Shown: in pieces, positions 53,539 through 63,269 of the stretch
How the letters are laid out: each line of letters begins with the position of its first letter
Position numbering within the stretch: the stretch's first letter is position 1
From: Acidimicrobiaceae bacterium
GTDB taxonomy: Bacteria; Actinomycetota; Acidimicrobiia; Acidimicrobiales; RAAP-2
Assembly (NCBI GenBank): GCA_003133665.1
Contig: PKYK01000024.1
Coordinates: 1-64,000, forward strand
Direction: 5' to 3'
Length of the DNA: 64,000 bases
Translations under genes and position numbers: made by a program
The notes under the pieces: model-generated
What the model saw: the letters and a program-made list of their open reading frames with translations, nothing else
Databases searched by the model: none
Told to the model about the DNA's origin: nothing

Positions 53539-54542
53539 GGGACGTCCACCAGCTGCCAATTGGGGCTGGCCGACAGATTCATGGGGCTCGGTCCGTCGGC
53601 CGCCAGCCGGTAGAGGCCGGCGGCGGCGATCATGGCCGCGTTGTCCGTGCACATCTCCTTCGTGGGCAGGTGACAGGCAATGGCGAACTCCGCGGCGAGT
53701 TCACCCACGCCGAGTCGCAACGCCGAGTTCGCGGCCACGCCACCGGCGAGGGCCACGCCCGCCACGTCGTAGTGCTCGAGAGCCGCGCGAAGCTTGCGCA
53801 GCAGCTGCTCGCAGACGGCGGCCTGGAACGACGCCGCGACGTCGGCGAGCGCCACGTCACCGTGCTTCTCGGTGGCCCGAACGACGGCGGTCTTCAACCC
53901 GGAGAACGACAGGTCGTAGTCGGCGCCCGTCATCGACACGGGCAGTTTCAACGCGCCCGCGCGGCCCGCCTGGGCCAGTCGATCGATCTCCGGCCCGCCC
54001 GGATAGCCGAGACCGAGCCATCGCGCCACCTTGTCGTAGGCCTCGCCCGCCGCGTCGTCGATCGACTCGCCCAGCACCTGGTGGTCCCCGGGGCCGGACT
54101 GCAGGACGATCATGCTGTGGCCGCCCGAGACGAGCAGCGTCAGCAGCGGCCACTCCAGATCGGCCTGCTCGAGCAGCGGCGCGAAGAGGTGGCCCTCGAG
54201 ATGGTTCACGCCGACGAACGGCACCCCCCACGCCATCGCGTAGGCCTTGGCCGCCGAGAGCCCGACGAGCAGCGATCCGATCAGTCCCGGCCCGCTCGTC
54301 ACCGCGACGGCGTCGATCGCGGGACGGTGCAGATCGAGACCGGCGGCCAAAAGCGCGCGGGCCACGACCGGCCCGATGGTCGCCACGTGCGCCCGCCCGG
54401 CGAGTTCGGGCACCACCCCGCCAAAGGCACGGTGCTGATCGATGGACGACTCGATCACCGACGAGACGACGTGGAACCGGTCGTCCACGACCGCGGCGGC
54501 GGTCTCGTCACAACTCGTTTCGATACCGAGGACTACGGTCAT
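53535..54542 (-). CDS. tsaD: tRNA N6-adenosine threonylcarbamoyltransferase TsaD
   Basis: A 335-residue ASKHA-fold enzyme: VLGIETSCDETAAAVVD at the start, VNHLEGHLFAPLL with the metal His pair, LLVSGGHSMIV, ESIDDAAGEAYDKVARWLGLGYPGGPEID and GVAANSALR. With TsaB and TsaE it transfers threonylcarbamoyl to A37 of tRNAs reading ANN codons. All partners except the synthase TsaC lie just upstream here. Confidence 0.96.
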   Translation of the reverse strand: MTVVLGIETSCDETAAAVVDDRFHVVSSVIESSIDQHRAFGGVVPELAGRAHVATIGPVVARALLAAGLDLHRPAIDAVAVTSGPGLIGSLLVGLSAAKAYAMAWGVPFVGVNHLEGHLFAPLLEQADLEWPLLTLLVSGGHSMIVLQSGPGDHQVLGESIDDAAGEAYDKVARWLGLGYPGGPEIDRLAQAGRAGALKLPVSMTGADYDLSFSGLKTAVVRATEKHGDVALADVAASFQAAVCEQLLRKLRAALEHYDVAGVALAGGVAANSALRLGVGELAAEFAIACHLPTKEMCTDNAAMIAAAGLYRLAADGPSPMNLSASPNWQLVDVP

Positions 54543-54566
54543 CAGCCCAGCGTAGGCCCGGCGCGG

Positions 54567-55043
54567 TCACGACCCCGCCGGCACTTCGCCCTTCGCCTCC
54601 ACGTCGGCCCACAGCACGAGGGCGTCCTCGTGCGTGCGCTCGTAGTAGTTCTTGCGCACGCCCACCGGACGGAAGCCGTAGCGGTAGTAGAGCTGTTGCG
54701 CCCGGGTGTTCGAGACGGCGACCTCGAGCGTGGCCCGCCGGATCCCCCGTTCGCGAGCGTCGGCCCACGCTTCGTCCATGAGCGAGGTGGCGATGCCGCG
54801 ACCCTCGTGGCCCGGCAACGTGCCGATCGTGTTGACGTGGAGCTCATCGAGCACGAACATCACCCCGAGGTATCCCACGACCTTTCCCTGCTCGACCGCC
54901 ACGGTGTAGCGGCGGCTGGCGGCGTTGGAGATCTCGTCGAGCAGCATCCCCTTGGTCCAGGGCTCGGGGAACTGGGCCTCCTCGATGACCAGCAGCTCAC
55001 CGACGTCACGACGTTCGGCCAATCGAATCGACCACGGGTTCAC
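54567..55043 (-). CDS. rimI: Ribosomal-protein N-acetyltransferase RimI
   Basis: A 158-residue GNAT protein: FPEPWTKGMLLDEI, then the acetyl-CoA loop IGTLPGHEGRGIATSLMDEA (R/Q-x-x-G-x-G/A) and LEVAVSNTRAQQLYYRYGFRPVGVRKNYY. It acetylates the N-terminus of ribosomal protein S18 in characterised species. GTG start overlaps the tsaB stop. It is a frequent partner of tsaB and tsaD. Confidence 0.88.
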   Translation of the reverse strand: MNPWSIRLAERRDVGELLVIEEAQFPEPWTKGMLLDEISNAASRRYTVAVEQGKVVGYLGVMFVLDELHVNTIGTLPGHEGRGIATSLMDEAWADARERGIRRATLEVAVSNTRAQQLYYRYGFRPVGVRKNYYERTHEDALVLWADVEAKGEVPAGS

Positions 55044-55720
55044 GGCGAACGCTCGCGCGTCGAGAAGTTGGCGACGGCGTCGGCCTCGCGCAGGTACAGC
55101 GGCGAGATCGTGTCGCCCGGACCGCGCGACCCGCCCAGGGCGAGCGCCGCGTGCACCGAGGGCACCGACTGGGCGAAGACCGTTCCGTTCGGCACGGCGT
55201 CGAAGTCGCTGCAGTACCGCCCGACGCCATCACCGGAGAATGTCACGGGGGCGCCGTTGGTCGCCCATTCGATGACCACGTTGCGAGGGCGCGCCACCTC
55301 GGGTGGGCCCACCGGTTCGACCGAGTCGCCCAACCGGAAGGTCTGGACGAACACCTCGCCGCGACGCCCGTCGACCGCGCTCACCAGCGTCCCGCGCACG
55401 CCCGCGTCGCGTGCGCCGTGGGCCAGCAGTTCGAGTGACGTCACGCCCACGATTCCACAGCCCAGCGCCTGGGCGAGTGAGCTGGCCGTGGCGATACCCA
55501 CGCGCAGGCCGGTGAAGAGTCCCGGCCCGCGGTCCACCACCACGCGCTCAATGTCACGCGCCGTGAGCCCGCACTCTTCGAGGAGTCCGGCGACCCCGGG
55601 CATCAGGGACTCCGTGTGCCGACGATGCTCATCGACGACCCGCGTCACCTCCACGCCGCCGCTCGTGCGCACCCCGACGGCGCACGCCGCGGTGGCCGTC
55701 TCGATCGCGATGATGTTCAC
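55040..55720 (-). CDS. tsaB: t6A biosynthesis protein TsaB
   Basis: 226 residues from GTG 55718-55720, which overlaps the tsaE stop (GTGA). The ASKHA fold opens with IIAIETATAACAVGV; HTESLMPGVAGLLEECGL and RGPGLFTGLRVGIATASSLAQAL follow. TsaB is the non-catalytic partner that holds TsaD. It lacks TsaD's metal motif, as expected. Confidence 0.92.
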   Translation of the reverse strand: MNIIAIETATAACAVGVRTSGGVEVTRVVDEHRRHTESLMPGVAGLLEECGLTARDIERVVVDRGPGLFTGLRVGIATASSLAQALGCGIVGVTSLELLAHGARDAGVRGTLVSAVDGRRGEVFVQTFRLGDSVEPVGPPEVARPRNVVIEWATNGAPVTFSGDGVGRYCSDFDAVPNGTVFAQSVPSVHAALALGGSRGPGDTISPLYLREADAVANFSTRERSP

Positions 55721-56196
55721 CGTTGCCCCCACGCGTCGAGCTCGTCGGCACGCTGCGCCGCGAGTGCGCCGTCGACGCTGAGCATTCGACCCTCGGACTG
55801 GTCGACGTCGAACTCGATGGTGAACACGTCGCGGCCGAAGAGCGTCGCCGCGAGGTCACCCCATTCGACGATGGCCACGCCGGACTCTTCCACGAGTTCA
55901 CCGAGCGCCAGGTCGAGGACCTCGTCCAGGGTGTTGATCCGGTACACGTCAGCGTGGTGCAGGGTCGTGATGCCCAGGTCGTTCTCGCACGCGTGCTCAC
56001 GCACCAGGGTGAAGGTCGGACTCGTCACGCGATCGAGCACGCCCAGGCCCTTCGCCACACCTTGGACGAACGTGGTCTTGCCCGCGCCCAGCGTGCCCGA
56101 CAGCAGCACGATGTCGCCGGGGCGCAGGACCCGCGCGAAGGCCTCGCCGGCGCCCTGCGCCTCCGGCGCCGTCGCGCAGTAGCGCCGCCAGCTCAC
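55717..56196 (-). CDS. tsaE: t6A biosynthesis ATPase TsaE
   Basis: 159 residues from GTG 56194-56196. The P-loop is LSGTLGAGKTTFVQGVAKGL and further signatures are VTSPTFTLVREHA, HADVYRIN and VAIVEWGD. It couples ATP hydrolysis to TsaB-TsaD turnover. The start overlaps the udg stop (GTGA). The longer upstream frame is only the antisense of nothing real: it reads udg out of frame. Confidence 0.93.
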   Translation of the reverse strand: MSWRRYCATAPEAQGAGEAFARVLRPGDIVLLSGTLGAGKTTFVQGVAKGLGVLDRVTSPTFTLVREHACENDLGITTLHHADVYRINTLDEVLDLALGELVEESGVAIVEWGDLAATLFGRDVFTIEFDVDQSEGRMLSVDGALAAQRADELDAWGQR

Positions 56197-56741
56197 GGCG
56201 CCTCCACGAGGCGCTTGACGATTCGCAGGTCGGCGCGCATCACGGCCACCACGCGGGGACCGCCTCGCAACGCCGCGGCGGGGTGGTAGGTCGCGAGGCC
56301 CTGGCCCGCGCCCACGAGTTGGACCCGGCCGTGGGTGCGGCCGATCCCCTCGACGAAACCGAACACGGCCCGCGCCGCCGTGTTGCCGAGCGCGACGACC
56401 ACCCGGGGCTGGACCAGGCCCACCTGCTCTTCGAACCACGGGCGGCAGGCTTCGAGCTCGTCGCGCCGGGGCGCCCGATTGCCGGGGGGACGGCACTTGA
56501 CGACGTTGGTGACGAAGCACTGCTCGCGCGAGAGCCCGGTCTCCTCGGCGATCAGGCGGAAGAGCAGCTGGCCGCTTCGCCCGATGAAGGGCTCGCCACC
56601 CTCGTCCTCGCTGCGGCCCGGCGCCTCGCCCACCACCATCAACGCGGAACTCAGCGGCCCGGTGCCGATCACCACCCTCTGGCGGGTCAGCGCGAGGTCA
56701 CAGCGCGTGCACGTCGGAAGCTCGGCGAGGTCGCGGCGCAC
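56193..56741 (-). CDS. Family 4 uracil-DNA glycosylase
   Basis: 182 residues from GTG 56739-56741, 4 bases after the alr stop. The Fe-S ligands are the paired Cys of PTCTRCDLALTR and the Cys residues in CFVTNVVKCRPPGN and LEACRPW. The active site is VGEAPGRSEDEGGEPFIGRSGQLL, and the C-terminal 'ATYHPAAAL' carries the His. It removes uracil from DNA. Fused coordination with tsaEB/alr is by operon only. Confidence 0.93.
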   Translation of the reverse strand: MRRDLAELPTCTRCDLALTRQRVVIGTGPLSSALMVVGEAPGRSEDEGGEPFIGRSGQLLFRLIAEETGLSREQCFVTNVVKCRPPGNRAPRRDELEACRPWFEEQVGLVQPRVVVALGNTAARAVFGFVEGIGRTHGRVQLVGAGQGLATYHPAAALRGGPRVVAVMRADLRIVKRLVEAP

Positions 56742-56745
56742 GGAT

Positions 56746-57897
56746 CTAGTCCACGAGAACGCGCGGCACGCGAGCGCCGATGCCGCAGAGGATCTCCCAG
56801 GTGATGGTGTCGGCCCGACCGGCCCACTCCTCGGCCGTGATCTCCTCGTCACCCTGGCGACCCAGGAGCACCACGTCATCACCGGGCTGCACCGCGTCGT
56901 CGCCGCAGTCGACCAGGAGCTGGTCCATGGTCACGCTGCCGGCCAACGGGTAGCGTCGACCGTTGATCAGAACGTCCGCGCCGGCCTCGAAGAGCCGGCG
57001 CGGGTAGCCGTCGGCGTAGCCGAACGGCACGGTGGCGATCGTGGCGGGGCGGTCCAACGCGCGGCGGCGCCCGTAACTCGGACGCTCGCCGATCTCGAGC
57101 TTGCGCACGGCGACGACCTGGGCGCGAAGCGTCAACGCCGGCTCGAGCTTCAGGCCCTGCTCTTCGAGCGCGCCCGCGAGCCATCCCTCGGGGAGATAGC
57201 CGTAGAGCGCGAGACCGACGCGGGCCATGGACCGGCGGGCTTCGGGGTAGCCGAGGGCCCCGGCGCTGTTGGCCAGATGCAGCACGCGAGGCGCGACGCC
57301 CCGCTCGGCGAGGCGCGCCACCACGTCGTCGAACTTCTCGATCTGACCACGGGTGAAGGCCCGGTCCTCGGCGCTCGAACCGTCGGCCACGCTGAAGTGC
57401 GTGTACAGGCCCTCGAGGTCGATGGTGGGCGCCGCGTTCAACACGTCGACGACGTCGTCGATCAGCGAGGGCTCAACGCCCATGCGGTGCATGCCGGTGT
57501 CGATCTTCACGTGCACGCGGTGCAGCCCGCCCAGCTGCTCGGCGGCCTCGACCGCGGCGCGAGCCCCGGCCAGCGACCCAACGGTCAAGGTGAGCGAGTG
57601 CGTCAAGGCGTCGAGGATCGTTTCGGGTGGGATCTCGGCGAGCAGCAGGATCGGTGCCGAGATGCCGCTGCCGCGAAGTTCGATTCCCTCATCGACGATG
57701 GCCACGGCGAGCCAGTCGGCCCCGCCGTCGATCACCGCCCGGGCGGCGAGTTGCGCACCGTGGCCGTAGGCGTTGGCCTTCACGACCGCGCAGAGCAGCG
57801 TGTCACCCAGGACCGCCTTGAGGGCGCGGACGTTATGCGCCAGCGCCGAACGCGAGATCTCCGCCCAGGCCGGACGACGAACGCCCTCAACCGGCAC
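56746..57897 (-). CDS. alr: Alanine racemase
   Basis: A 383-residue PLP enzyme: the Lys lies in CAVVKANAYGHGA, and the C-terminal domain has the catalytic Tyr in the segment PFGYADGYPRRLF, then GSVTMDQLLVDC. HVKIDTGMHRMGV and HLANSAGAL bind PLP phosphate. It makes D-alanine for peptidoglycan, and PdxH in the same run supplies its cofactor. GTG start, overlapping the acpS end by 11 bases. Confidence 0.95.
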   Translation of the reverse strand: MPVEGVRRPAWAEISRSALAHNVRALKAVLGDTLLCAVVKANAYGHGAQLAARAVIDGGADWLAVAIVDEGIELRGSGISAPILLLAEIPPETILDALTHSLTLTVGSLAGARAAVEAAEQLGGLHRVHVKIDTGMHRMGVEPSLIDDVVDVLNAAPTIDLEGLYTHFSVADGSSAEDRAFTRGQIEKFDDVVARLAERGVAPRVLHLANSAGALGYPEARRSMARVGLALYGYLPEGWLAGALEEQGLKLEPALTLRAQVVAVRKLEIGERPSYGRRRALDRPATIATVPFGYADGYPRRLFEAGADVLINGRRYPLAGSVTMDQLLVDCGDDAVQPGDDVVLLGRQGDEEITAEEWAGRADTITWEILCGIGARVPRVLVD

Positions 57898-58276
57898 CGG
57901 GGGACTCCTTCGCCGAACTCGCTACCACGAACGCCGCCGCCGTGACTGACGTGTGCGTCAGCGAGACGTGCAGCCGTCCGACCCCACTTCGCGTCGCCAG
58001 CGACGCCGCGACGCCGTGCAGCAACACCGTCGGCGCACCGCTGGGTTCGCTGCGGATTTCAATCGAATGCCACGGGACCGCGCCGATGCCGACGCACAGC
58101 GCCTTCAGCACCGCCTCCTTGGCGGCGAACCGGGCCGCCAACCGTTCGGGTCGAGACCGGGCGTCGCGACGCTCGTCTTCGGTGAAGAGGCGCTCGGCCA
58201 GTCGAGGATGGCGTTCCAGCACCAGCGCAAAGCGCGCGACGTCGACGATGTCCACCCCCACGCCCACCGTGGTCAC
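57887..58276 (-). CDS. acpS: Holo-acyl-carrier-protein synthase
   Basis: A 129-residue 4'-phosphopantetheinyl transferase: GVGVDIVDVARFA with the Mg Asp, FTEDERRDARSRPERLAARFAAKEAVLKAL with the Glu/Lys site (key RFAAKEA), and a C-terminal HVSLTHTSVTAAAFVV strand. It activates the acyl carrier protein for fatty-acid synthesis. GTG start shares one base with the glmS stop. Confidence 0.92.
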   Translation of the reverse strand: MTTVGVGVDIVDVARFALVLERHPRLAERLFTEDERRDARSRPERLAARFAAKEAVLKALCVGIGAVPWHSIEIRSEPSGAPTVLLHGVAASLATRSGVGRLHVSLTHTSVTAAAFVVASSAKESPGAG

Positions 58277-60117
58277 TACTCGACCGTCACGGTCTTGGCG
58301 AGGTTGCGAGGACGGTCGACGTTGCGGTCGAGCAGGCGCGCCATTGAGTACGCGAAGATCTGCAGCGGCACGATATCGACCATCGGGGCGAACATCGGCT
58401 CGGTCGCCGGCACGCGCAGCACGTAGTCCGCCACCGCCGCGATGGTCTCGTCGTCGTCGGTCGCCACCGCAACGACACTCGCGCCGCGCGCCTTCACCTC
58501 GGCGAGGTTGGACAGGAGCTTCTCGTGCATCGCGGGGTCGGTCGCCACGGCGACCACGACGACCCCGGGCTCGATCAGCGCCAGCGGACCGTGTTTCAGC
58601 TCGCCCGCCGGATAGCCCTCGGCGTGCAGGTACGTCAGCTCCTTCAGCTTGAGCGCACCCTCCAGAGCCGTGGGGAATCCCACGTTGCGGCCGAGAAAGA
58701 AGAAGTCTCGAGCCCCCATCAGTTCGCGCGCGACCTGGGCCACGTCGCCTCGCCGCTCGAGCGCGGTGGCTACCTGGGGGCCCACCGCGTTCAGCCCCAA
58801 GAAGAGGGCGTCGACGTCGGGCGCGGAGAGCGTGCCGCGCAGCTGCGCGAGCCTGAGCGCCAGCAACTCGAGGGCGGCGACCTGGGCGACGAAGGCCTTC
58901 GTGGAGGCGACGGAGACCTCGAGCCCCGCGCGGGTGTAGATGACGGCGTCGGCCTCGCGCGCCAGTGACGAATCGACCACGTTCGACACCGCGACGACTC
59001 GCGCGCCCCGACGCTGGGCCTCGCGCGTGGCCATGATGGTGTCGATCGTCTCGCCGCTCTGGGACACCCCGATGACGAGGGTGCCGATCTCGACAATGGG
59101 CTCGCGGTAGCGGTACTCACTGGAGATATCGACTTCGACGCTGATGCGAGCCCAGCGCTCGATCGCGTACTTGGCCACCTGCGCGGCGTGGTTCGACGTT
59201 CCGGCGGCCACGAGGACCACCCGCTTCACCGCGCGCAGCTCGTCGTCGTCGATCCGCAGCTCGTCAAAGGTGATCGTGCCGTCCCGCCGGCGCCGATCCA
59301 GCAGGGTCGAGCGGAGCGCGTCGGGCTGTTCGTTGATCTCCTTGGTCATGAAGTCGTCGTGTCCACCCTTTTCGGCGGTCTCCAAGTCCCAGTCGATGGA
59401 AAGCTGATGGAGGCGCACCGGGGCGCCCTCGAGGTCGATCGCGCGAAAGCCTTCGGGTCGAAGACGCACGATCTCGTCGTCATTGACCGCGTAGAAGGCG
59501 GTCGCCCGGTCCAGAATCGCCGGCACGTCGCTGGCCAGGTACGTCACGCCGGGTGCGGTGCCCACGACGAGGGGTGAGATCCGCCGCGCGGCGACGATGA
59601 CGTCTGGTTCGTTCGCGTCCATCGCGGCCAGCGCGAAGGCCCCGCGAACCACCAAGAGGCTTGCCCGGACCGCCTCCATGAGCTCGAGACCCTGCTCGCG
59701 CGAATCCTCGATCAGGTGCGCCAGCACCTCGGAGTCCGTGTGGGAGGTGAAGATGTGGCCCTTCGCCTCGAGCTGGTCCTGCAGATCGCTGTGGTTCTCG
59801 ATGATGCCGTTGTGAATGATCGCGATGTTGCCCGAGCAGTCGAGGTGGGGATGGGCGTTGATGGCTTCAGGGGCGCCGTGGGTGGCCCAACGGGTGTGGC
59901 CGATGCCCGAACTGAACCCGGTCGGAGCGGCGGCGCACTCCTCGCGCAGGGCCGCGACGGACTCGGTGCCGGCGGCGGTGCGCATGCGCCAGGTTTGGCC
60001 CGCCCGCACGAGAGCCACCCCGGCCGAGTCGTAGCCGCGGTACTCCAAGCGCTGAAGGCCCTGGAGCAGAGTCGCGAGCGTGTCGGAGGATCCTACGACC
60101 CCGATGATGCCGCACAT
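58276..60117 (-). CDS. glmS: Glutamine--fructose-6-phosphate aminotransferase
   Basis: A 613-residue enzyme: N-terminal MCGIIGVVG with catalytic Cys2, HTRWATHGAPEAINAHPH and HNGIIENHSDLQ, then two SIS domains with GTSNHAAQVAK, GVSQSGETIDTIMA and the C-terminal RNLAKTVTVE. It makes glucosamine-6-phosphate from fructose-6-phosphate and glutamine. It is next to glmM, the following step. No glmS ribozyme hairpin is apparent in the 46 bases before it. Confidence 0.97.
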   Translation of the reverse strand: MCGIIGVVGSSDTLATLLQGLQRLEYRGYDSAGVALVRAGQTWRMRTAAGTESVAALREECAAAPTGFSSGIGHTRWATHGAPEAINAHPHLDCSGNIAIIHNGIIENHSDLQDQLEAKGHIFTSHTDSEVLAHLIEDSREQGLELMEAVRASLLVVRGAFALAAMDANEPDVIVAARRISPLVVGTAPGVTYLASDVPAILDRATAFYAVNDDEIVRLRPEGFRAIDLEGAPVRLHQLSIDWDLETAEKGGHDDFMTKEINEQPDALRSTLLDRRRRDGTITFDELRIDDDELRAVKRVVLVAAGTSNHAAQVAKYAIERWARISVEVDISSEYRYREPIVEIGTLVIGVSQSGETIDTIMATREAQRRGARVVAVSNVVDSSLAREADAVIYTRAGLEVSVASTKAFVAQVAALELLALRLAQLRGTLSAPDVDALFLGLNAVGPQVATALERRGDVAQVARELMGARDFFFLGRNVGFPTALEGALKLKELTYLHAEGYPAGELKHGPLALIEPGVVVVAVATDPAMHEKLLSNLAEVKARGASVVAVATDDDETIAAVADYVLRVPATEPMFAPMVDIVPLQIFAYSMARLLDRNVDRPRNLAKTVTVE

Positions 60118-60163
60118 GACCCCAGCCTACTCGTGGCCCTTCGGCCACCTTCGGGGTCGAGTG

Positions 60164-61465
60164 TTACGCGCGAAAGAATCCTCGCAGGCGCTGCGTGAAC
60201 TCTTCGACGAAGGCGCCGTTGAGTCCTTCGACCATGACGCGAACAACCGGCTCGGTCCCCGAGGGCCGGATGATCAGGCGCACGTCGTCCGCGTCGACCC
60301 GGTAGAAGCCGGAGAGCTCCTCGAATATCTGGTGCACCGCGACCTCGTCGTACGTCTCACGCGCAACGTTGATGAGCGCCTGGGGCACTCGTCGCCACGC
60401 CGTGACGGCCTGTTCGGACAGCGGACCGCGGCGCACCACGAGGTCGGCGAGCAACAGCCCGGTCAAGAGACCGTCGCCCGTCGGTGCGAGGTCTCGAAAG
60501 ATCAGGTGACCCGACTGCTCGCCACCGAAGGGCCACGCCTGCTCTTCGAGCGCCATCAAGACGTTGCGGTCGCCGACGTCGGTTTCGACGATGGTGACGC
60601 CGTGGCTCGCGAGCGCGCGGTGCAGCCCGAGATTGCTCATCGAGGTCACCACGAGGCCGCCACCGAGCAGGCCGCGCAGGGCGAAGTCCAGCGTGAACAG
60701 CACCATCAGGTCGTCACCGTCTCGAACGACGCCCGTCTCGTCGACGGCGATCAGCCGGTCGGCGTCGCCGTCGAACGCGAGTCCCAGGTCGGCACCGAGT
60801 TCGCGCACCGCGTCCACCAGGCTGGCGACGTGGGTCGAGCCGCAGTTCTCGTTGATGTTTCGGCCGTCGGGCTGGTCGTGCAGCATCGTGAGTCGGGCGC
60901 CGGTCGCGGCGAAGAGTTCGTGGGCGATGTGGCTCGCCGCCCCGTTGGCGCAGTCGATCACCAGGTGCAGCGAGGAGAAGTCCCCGGGAACTATCGAACG
61001 CAGGTGACGACCGTATTCAGTCTCCGCCGTCTCGTCACGGGCCGGTTCCTCGAACGATTCCTGCGGCGCCGAGGGTGCGTTGTTCAACGCCGTGGTCACG
61101 GCATCCTCGGTGGCGTGGTCGAGTTTGCCCCCGCCGACGCCGAGCACCTTCAGGCCGTTGTCGTAGTACGGGTTGTGCGACGCCGACACGACCACGCCGA
61201 CGCCGCTGCGCTGCTTGGCGATCACCGCGACGCCGGGCGTCGTGAAGCATCCCAGATTGATCGCGGCGGCACCCTCGTCGCGTAGTCCCGCGAGGACCGC
61301 GGCGGCCAGCGCGGGAGAGCTCTCGCGAGTGTCGTAGCCGACGAACACCGGTGCGTCAAAGACGCTCCCCACCGCCCGACCGAGCCGGTACGCGAGGTCG
61401 ATGGTTATCTCGTTGCCGAATCGACCACGAATGCCGTCCGTGCCGAAGCGCACGGGCATGGCCAT
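60164..61465 (-). CDS. glmM: Phosphoglucosamine mutase
   Basis: A 433-residue alpha-phosphohexomutase: FGTDGIRGRFGN at the N-terminus, the phospho-Ser loop VVVSASHNPYYDNG, the Mg site AFDGDADRL, GGEQSGHLIF, and the C-terminal IIRPSGTEPVVRVM. It converts glucosamine-6-phosphate to glucosamine-1-phosphate for UDP-GlcNAc. The ATG overlaps the rpsI stop (TAATG). Confidence 0.97.
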   Translation of the reverse strand: MAMPVRFGTDGIRGRFGNEITIDLAYRLGRAVGSVFDAPVFVGYDTRESSPALAAAVLAGLRDEGAAAINLGCFTTPGVAVIAKQRSGVGVVVSASHNPYYDNGLKVLGVGGGKLDHATEDAVTTALNNAPSAPQESFEEPARDETAETEYGRHLRSIVPGDFSSLHLVIDCANGAASHIAHELFAATGARLTMLHDQPDGRNINENCGSTHVASLVDAVRELGADLGLAFDGDADRLIAVDETGVVRDGDDLMVLFTLDFALRGLLGGGLVVTSMSNLGLHRALASHGVTIVETDVGDRNVLMALEEQAWPFGGEQSGHLIFRDLAPTGDGLLTGLLLADLVVRRGPLSEQAVTAWRRVPQALINVARETYDEVAVHQIFEELSGFYRVDADDVRLIIRPSGTEPVVRVMVEGLNGAFVEEFTQRLRGFFRA

Positions 61466-61857
61466 TAACGCTTCGAGTACTGAGGAGCCTTACGCGCTTT
61501 CTTGAGGCCGTACTTCTTGGTCTCTTTCTTGCGCGAGTCGCGAGTCAGCAGTCCGGCCTTCTTCAACGCCGGACGGACGTTCCCGTCAATCTCGAGGAGT
61601 GAACGAGCGATGCCCAGGCGCAACGCGCCGGCCTGACCGGCGACGCCGCCACCTTCGATCGTGGCGTCGATGTCGTAGGTCTGCTGGGCGTCGATGAGGC
61701 GCAGCGGCTCCATCACCATCTGGCGGTGGGTCGCCGACGTGAAGTAGTTGTCAAAGGCGCGCGAGTTGATGGTGATCGTGCCGGTACCCGGACGAAAACG
61801 GACGCGGGCCACCGCTTCCTTGCGGCGGCCGGTGGACTGGGTAAGCGGGCTTGACAC
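61465..61857 (-). CDS. rpsI: 30S ribosomal protein S9
   Basis: 130 residues. GRRKEAVARVRFRPGTGTITIN opens the chain, GGGVAGQAGALRLGIARSLLE lies in the middle, and the C-terminus ends KARKAPQYSKR, reaching the P-site. GAGGAG precedes the GTG. It is coupled downstream of rplM by 13 bases, the universal pair. Confidence 0.97.
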   Translation of the reverse strand: MSSPLTQSTGRRKEAVARVRFRPGTGTITINSRAFDNYFTSATHRQMVMEPLRLIDAQQTYDIDATIEGGGVAGQAGALRLGIARSLLEIDGNVRPALKKAGLLTRDSRKKETKKYGLKKARKAPQYSKR

Positions 61858-61870
61858 TTAGTTTCTCCTC

Positions 61871-62317
61871 TTAACCGCGGCGAATCGCCGAGGTGTCGAA
61901 CTTCACTGGCTGTTGGGCGGCGTGCGGGTGCTCGGTACCGGCGTACACGAAGAGCTTGCCCATCTGGGCGCGGCCCAGACGATTCTTCGGGACCATTCCC
62001 TTGATCGCGTCAAAGACCAGCGTCGCCGGGTCGTTGTCGAGCAGCGTCTGCCACGACGTCGCACGCAGACCGCCCGGGTAACCCGAGTGGTGATAGGCGA
62101 ACTTCTGACTCGCCTTGTTGGACGTCAGGGCAATCTTGTCGGCGTTCACGATGACGACGTAGTCGCCGGTGTCAACGTGGGGGGCGAAGAAGGTGCGGTG
62201 CTTGCCACGCAGCAGCGAAGCGGCCACCGTCGCGACGCGCCCGAGCACGAGGCCCTCGACGTCGAGGACGTGCCACTCGCGCACAATCTCATTGACCTTT
62301 GGTGTGTAGGTACGCAC
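61871..62317 (-). CDS. rplM: 50S ribosomal protein L13
   Basis: 148 residues from GTG 62315-62317 ([22 protein letters not shown]), chosen because GAAGGAAG lies 5 bases upstream and L13 normally starts M-x-TYTPK. Core elements: [29 protein letters not shown] and [14 protein letters not shown] longer in-frame GTG at 62350 adds 11 residues without homology. Confidence 0.96.
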   Translation of the reverse strand: MRTYTPKVNEIVREWHVLDVEGLVLGRVATVAASLLRGKHRTFFAPHVDTGDYVVIVNADKIALTSNKASQKFAYHHSGYPGGLRATSWQTLLDNDPATLVFDAIKGMVPKNRLGRAQMGKLFVYAGTEHPHAAQQPVKFDTSAIRRG

Positions 62318-62375
62318 AGTTCTTCCTTCAGCGATCTTTAGGACAGCCACCGCGAGGGGACTCCTAAGGGACTCT

Positions 62376-63269
62376 CTACCTTACAAAACCTGAGGGGCCC
62401 CCGGCAAATTCGCCGTATCCGACGCTCAGGAGGCTCAACCCCCCTGCAGGGGCCGGCGGCGGCAAAAACTCCCGCTGAAGGCTCTTCAGGCGCTGTTTCA
62501 CGGTGTTCTCAGGCAGCTGACCCTGGCCGACCGCCACGATGGTCGAGGTGAGACAGCGCACCATGTTGTGACAGAAGGAGACGGCGCGGATCGAGAGGCG
62601 TACTGCCGGCGCGCCCGTCGGGCTGAGCCCCCACTCGTCGTCCAGGCGTTGCCAGCGCGCGAAGAGCACTTCACGCATCAGGGGGTCCCCCGCCTTCGAG
62701 TTCGCCGGGCGGCGGCAGAATGCCCGAAAGTCGTGGGTACCGAGCATGGCGGCACTCGCTCGGTTCATGGCGTCCAGATCGAGCGGGCCCTCGACCGACC
62801 ACGACCAGGCGTTGGTGAGGTCGAGCCCGGGCGGCGCCGACTCGAGCACGAGGTAGCGATACTCTCGCCACGACGCCGAGTACCGGGCGTGGAACTCGTC
62901 GCTCACCGGCTGGGCGCTCAGAATGCGCACGCGACCGGCGAGTTGCTTGTTGATCGACTTCAGCAGCCGCGGCACCTCGGGCCCTCGGTCGTTGCGAAAC
63001 ATCCGCACCGGGAGATCGACGTGCACCACCTGGGCGAAGGCGTGCACTCCGGCATCGGTGCGGCCGGCCCCCACGATGTGGGGCGGTTCACTCAGGCGCA
63101 GGGTTCGCGCCAGCGTCTCTCGCAGCACCCCCACCACCGTGACGAACTGAGGTTGGTAGGCGAACCCGCTGAAATCACTGCCGTCATAGGCGAGGTCCAG
63201 CCGCCACCGTTGGGTGGCGCCGGGGGGTGGATCAGACGAACTCAATGCGCGCCATCGGGGCGTTGTCAC
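62376..63269 (-). CDS. truA: tRNA pseudouridine(38-40) synthase TruA
   Basis: About 297 residues; GTG 63267-63269 is my best start and the exact start is unresolved because it overlaps rpl[16 protein letters not shown] at the opening, the catalytic Asp in [20 protein letters not shown], and [20 protein letters not shown] are diagnostic. It makes pseudouridine at positions 38-40 of tRNA. It lies between rplQ and rplM as in many actinobacteria. Confidence 0.93.
   Translation of the reverse strand: MTTPRWRALSSSDPPPGATQRWRLDLAYDGSDFSGFAYQPQFVTVVGVLRETLARTLRLSEPPHIVGAGRTDAGVHAFAQVVHVDLPVRMFRNDRGPEVPRLLKSINKQLAGRVRILSAQPVSDEFHARYSASWREYRYLVLESAPPGLDLTNAWSWSVEGPLDLDAMNRASAAMLGTHDFRAFCRRPANSKAGDPLMREVLFARWQRLDDEWGLSPTGAPAVRLSIRAVSFCHNMVRCLTSTIVAVGQGQLPENTVKQRLKSLQREFLPPPAPAGGLSLLSVGYGEFAGGPSGFVR

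Noticed and set aside
53670..55781. Plus-strand frame of about 700 codons opposite tsaD, rimI and tsaB
   Set aside because: It is antisense to three motif-complete genes and shows no domain of its own.
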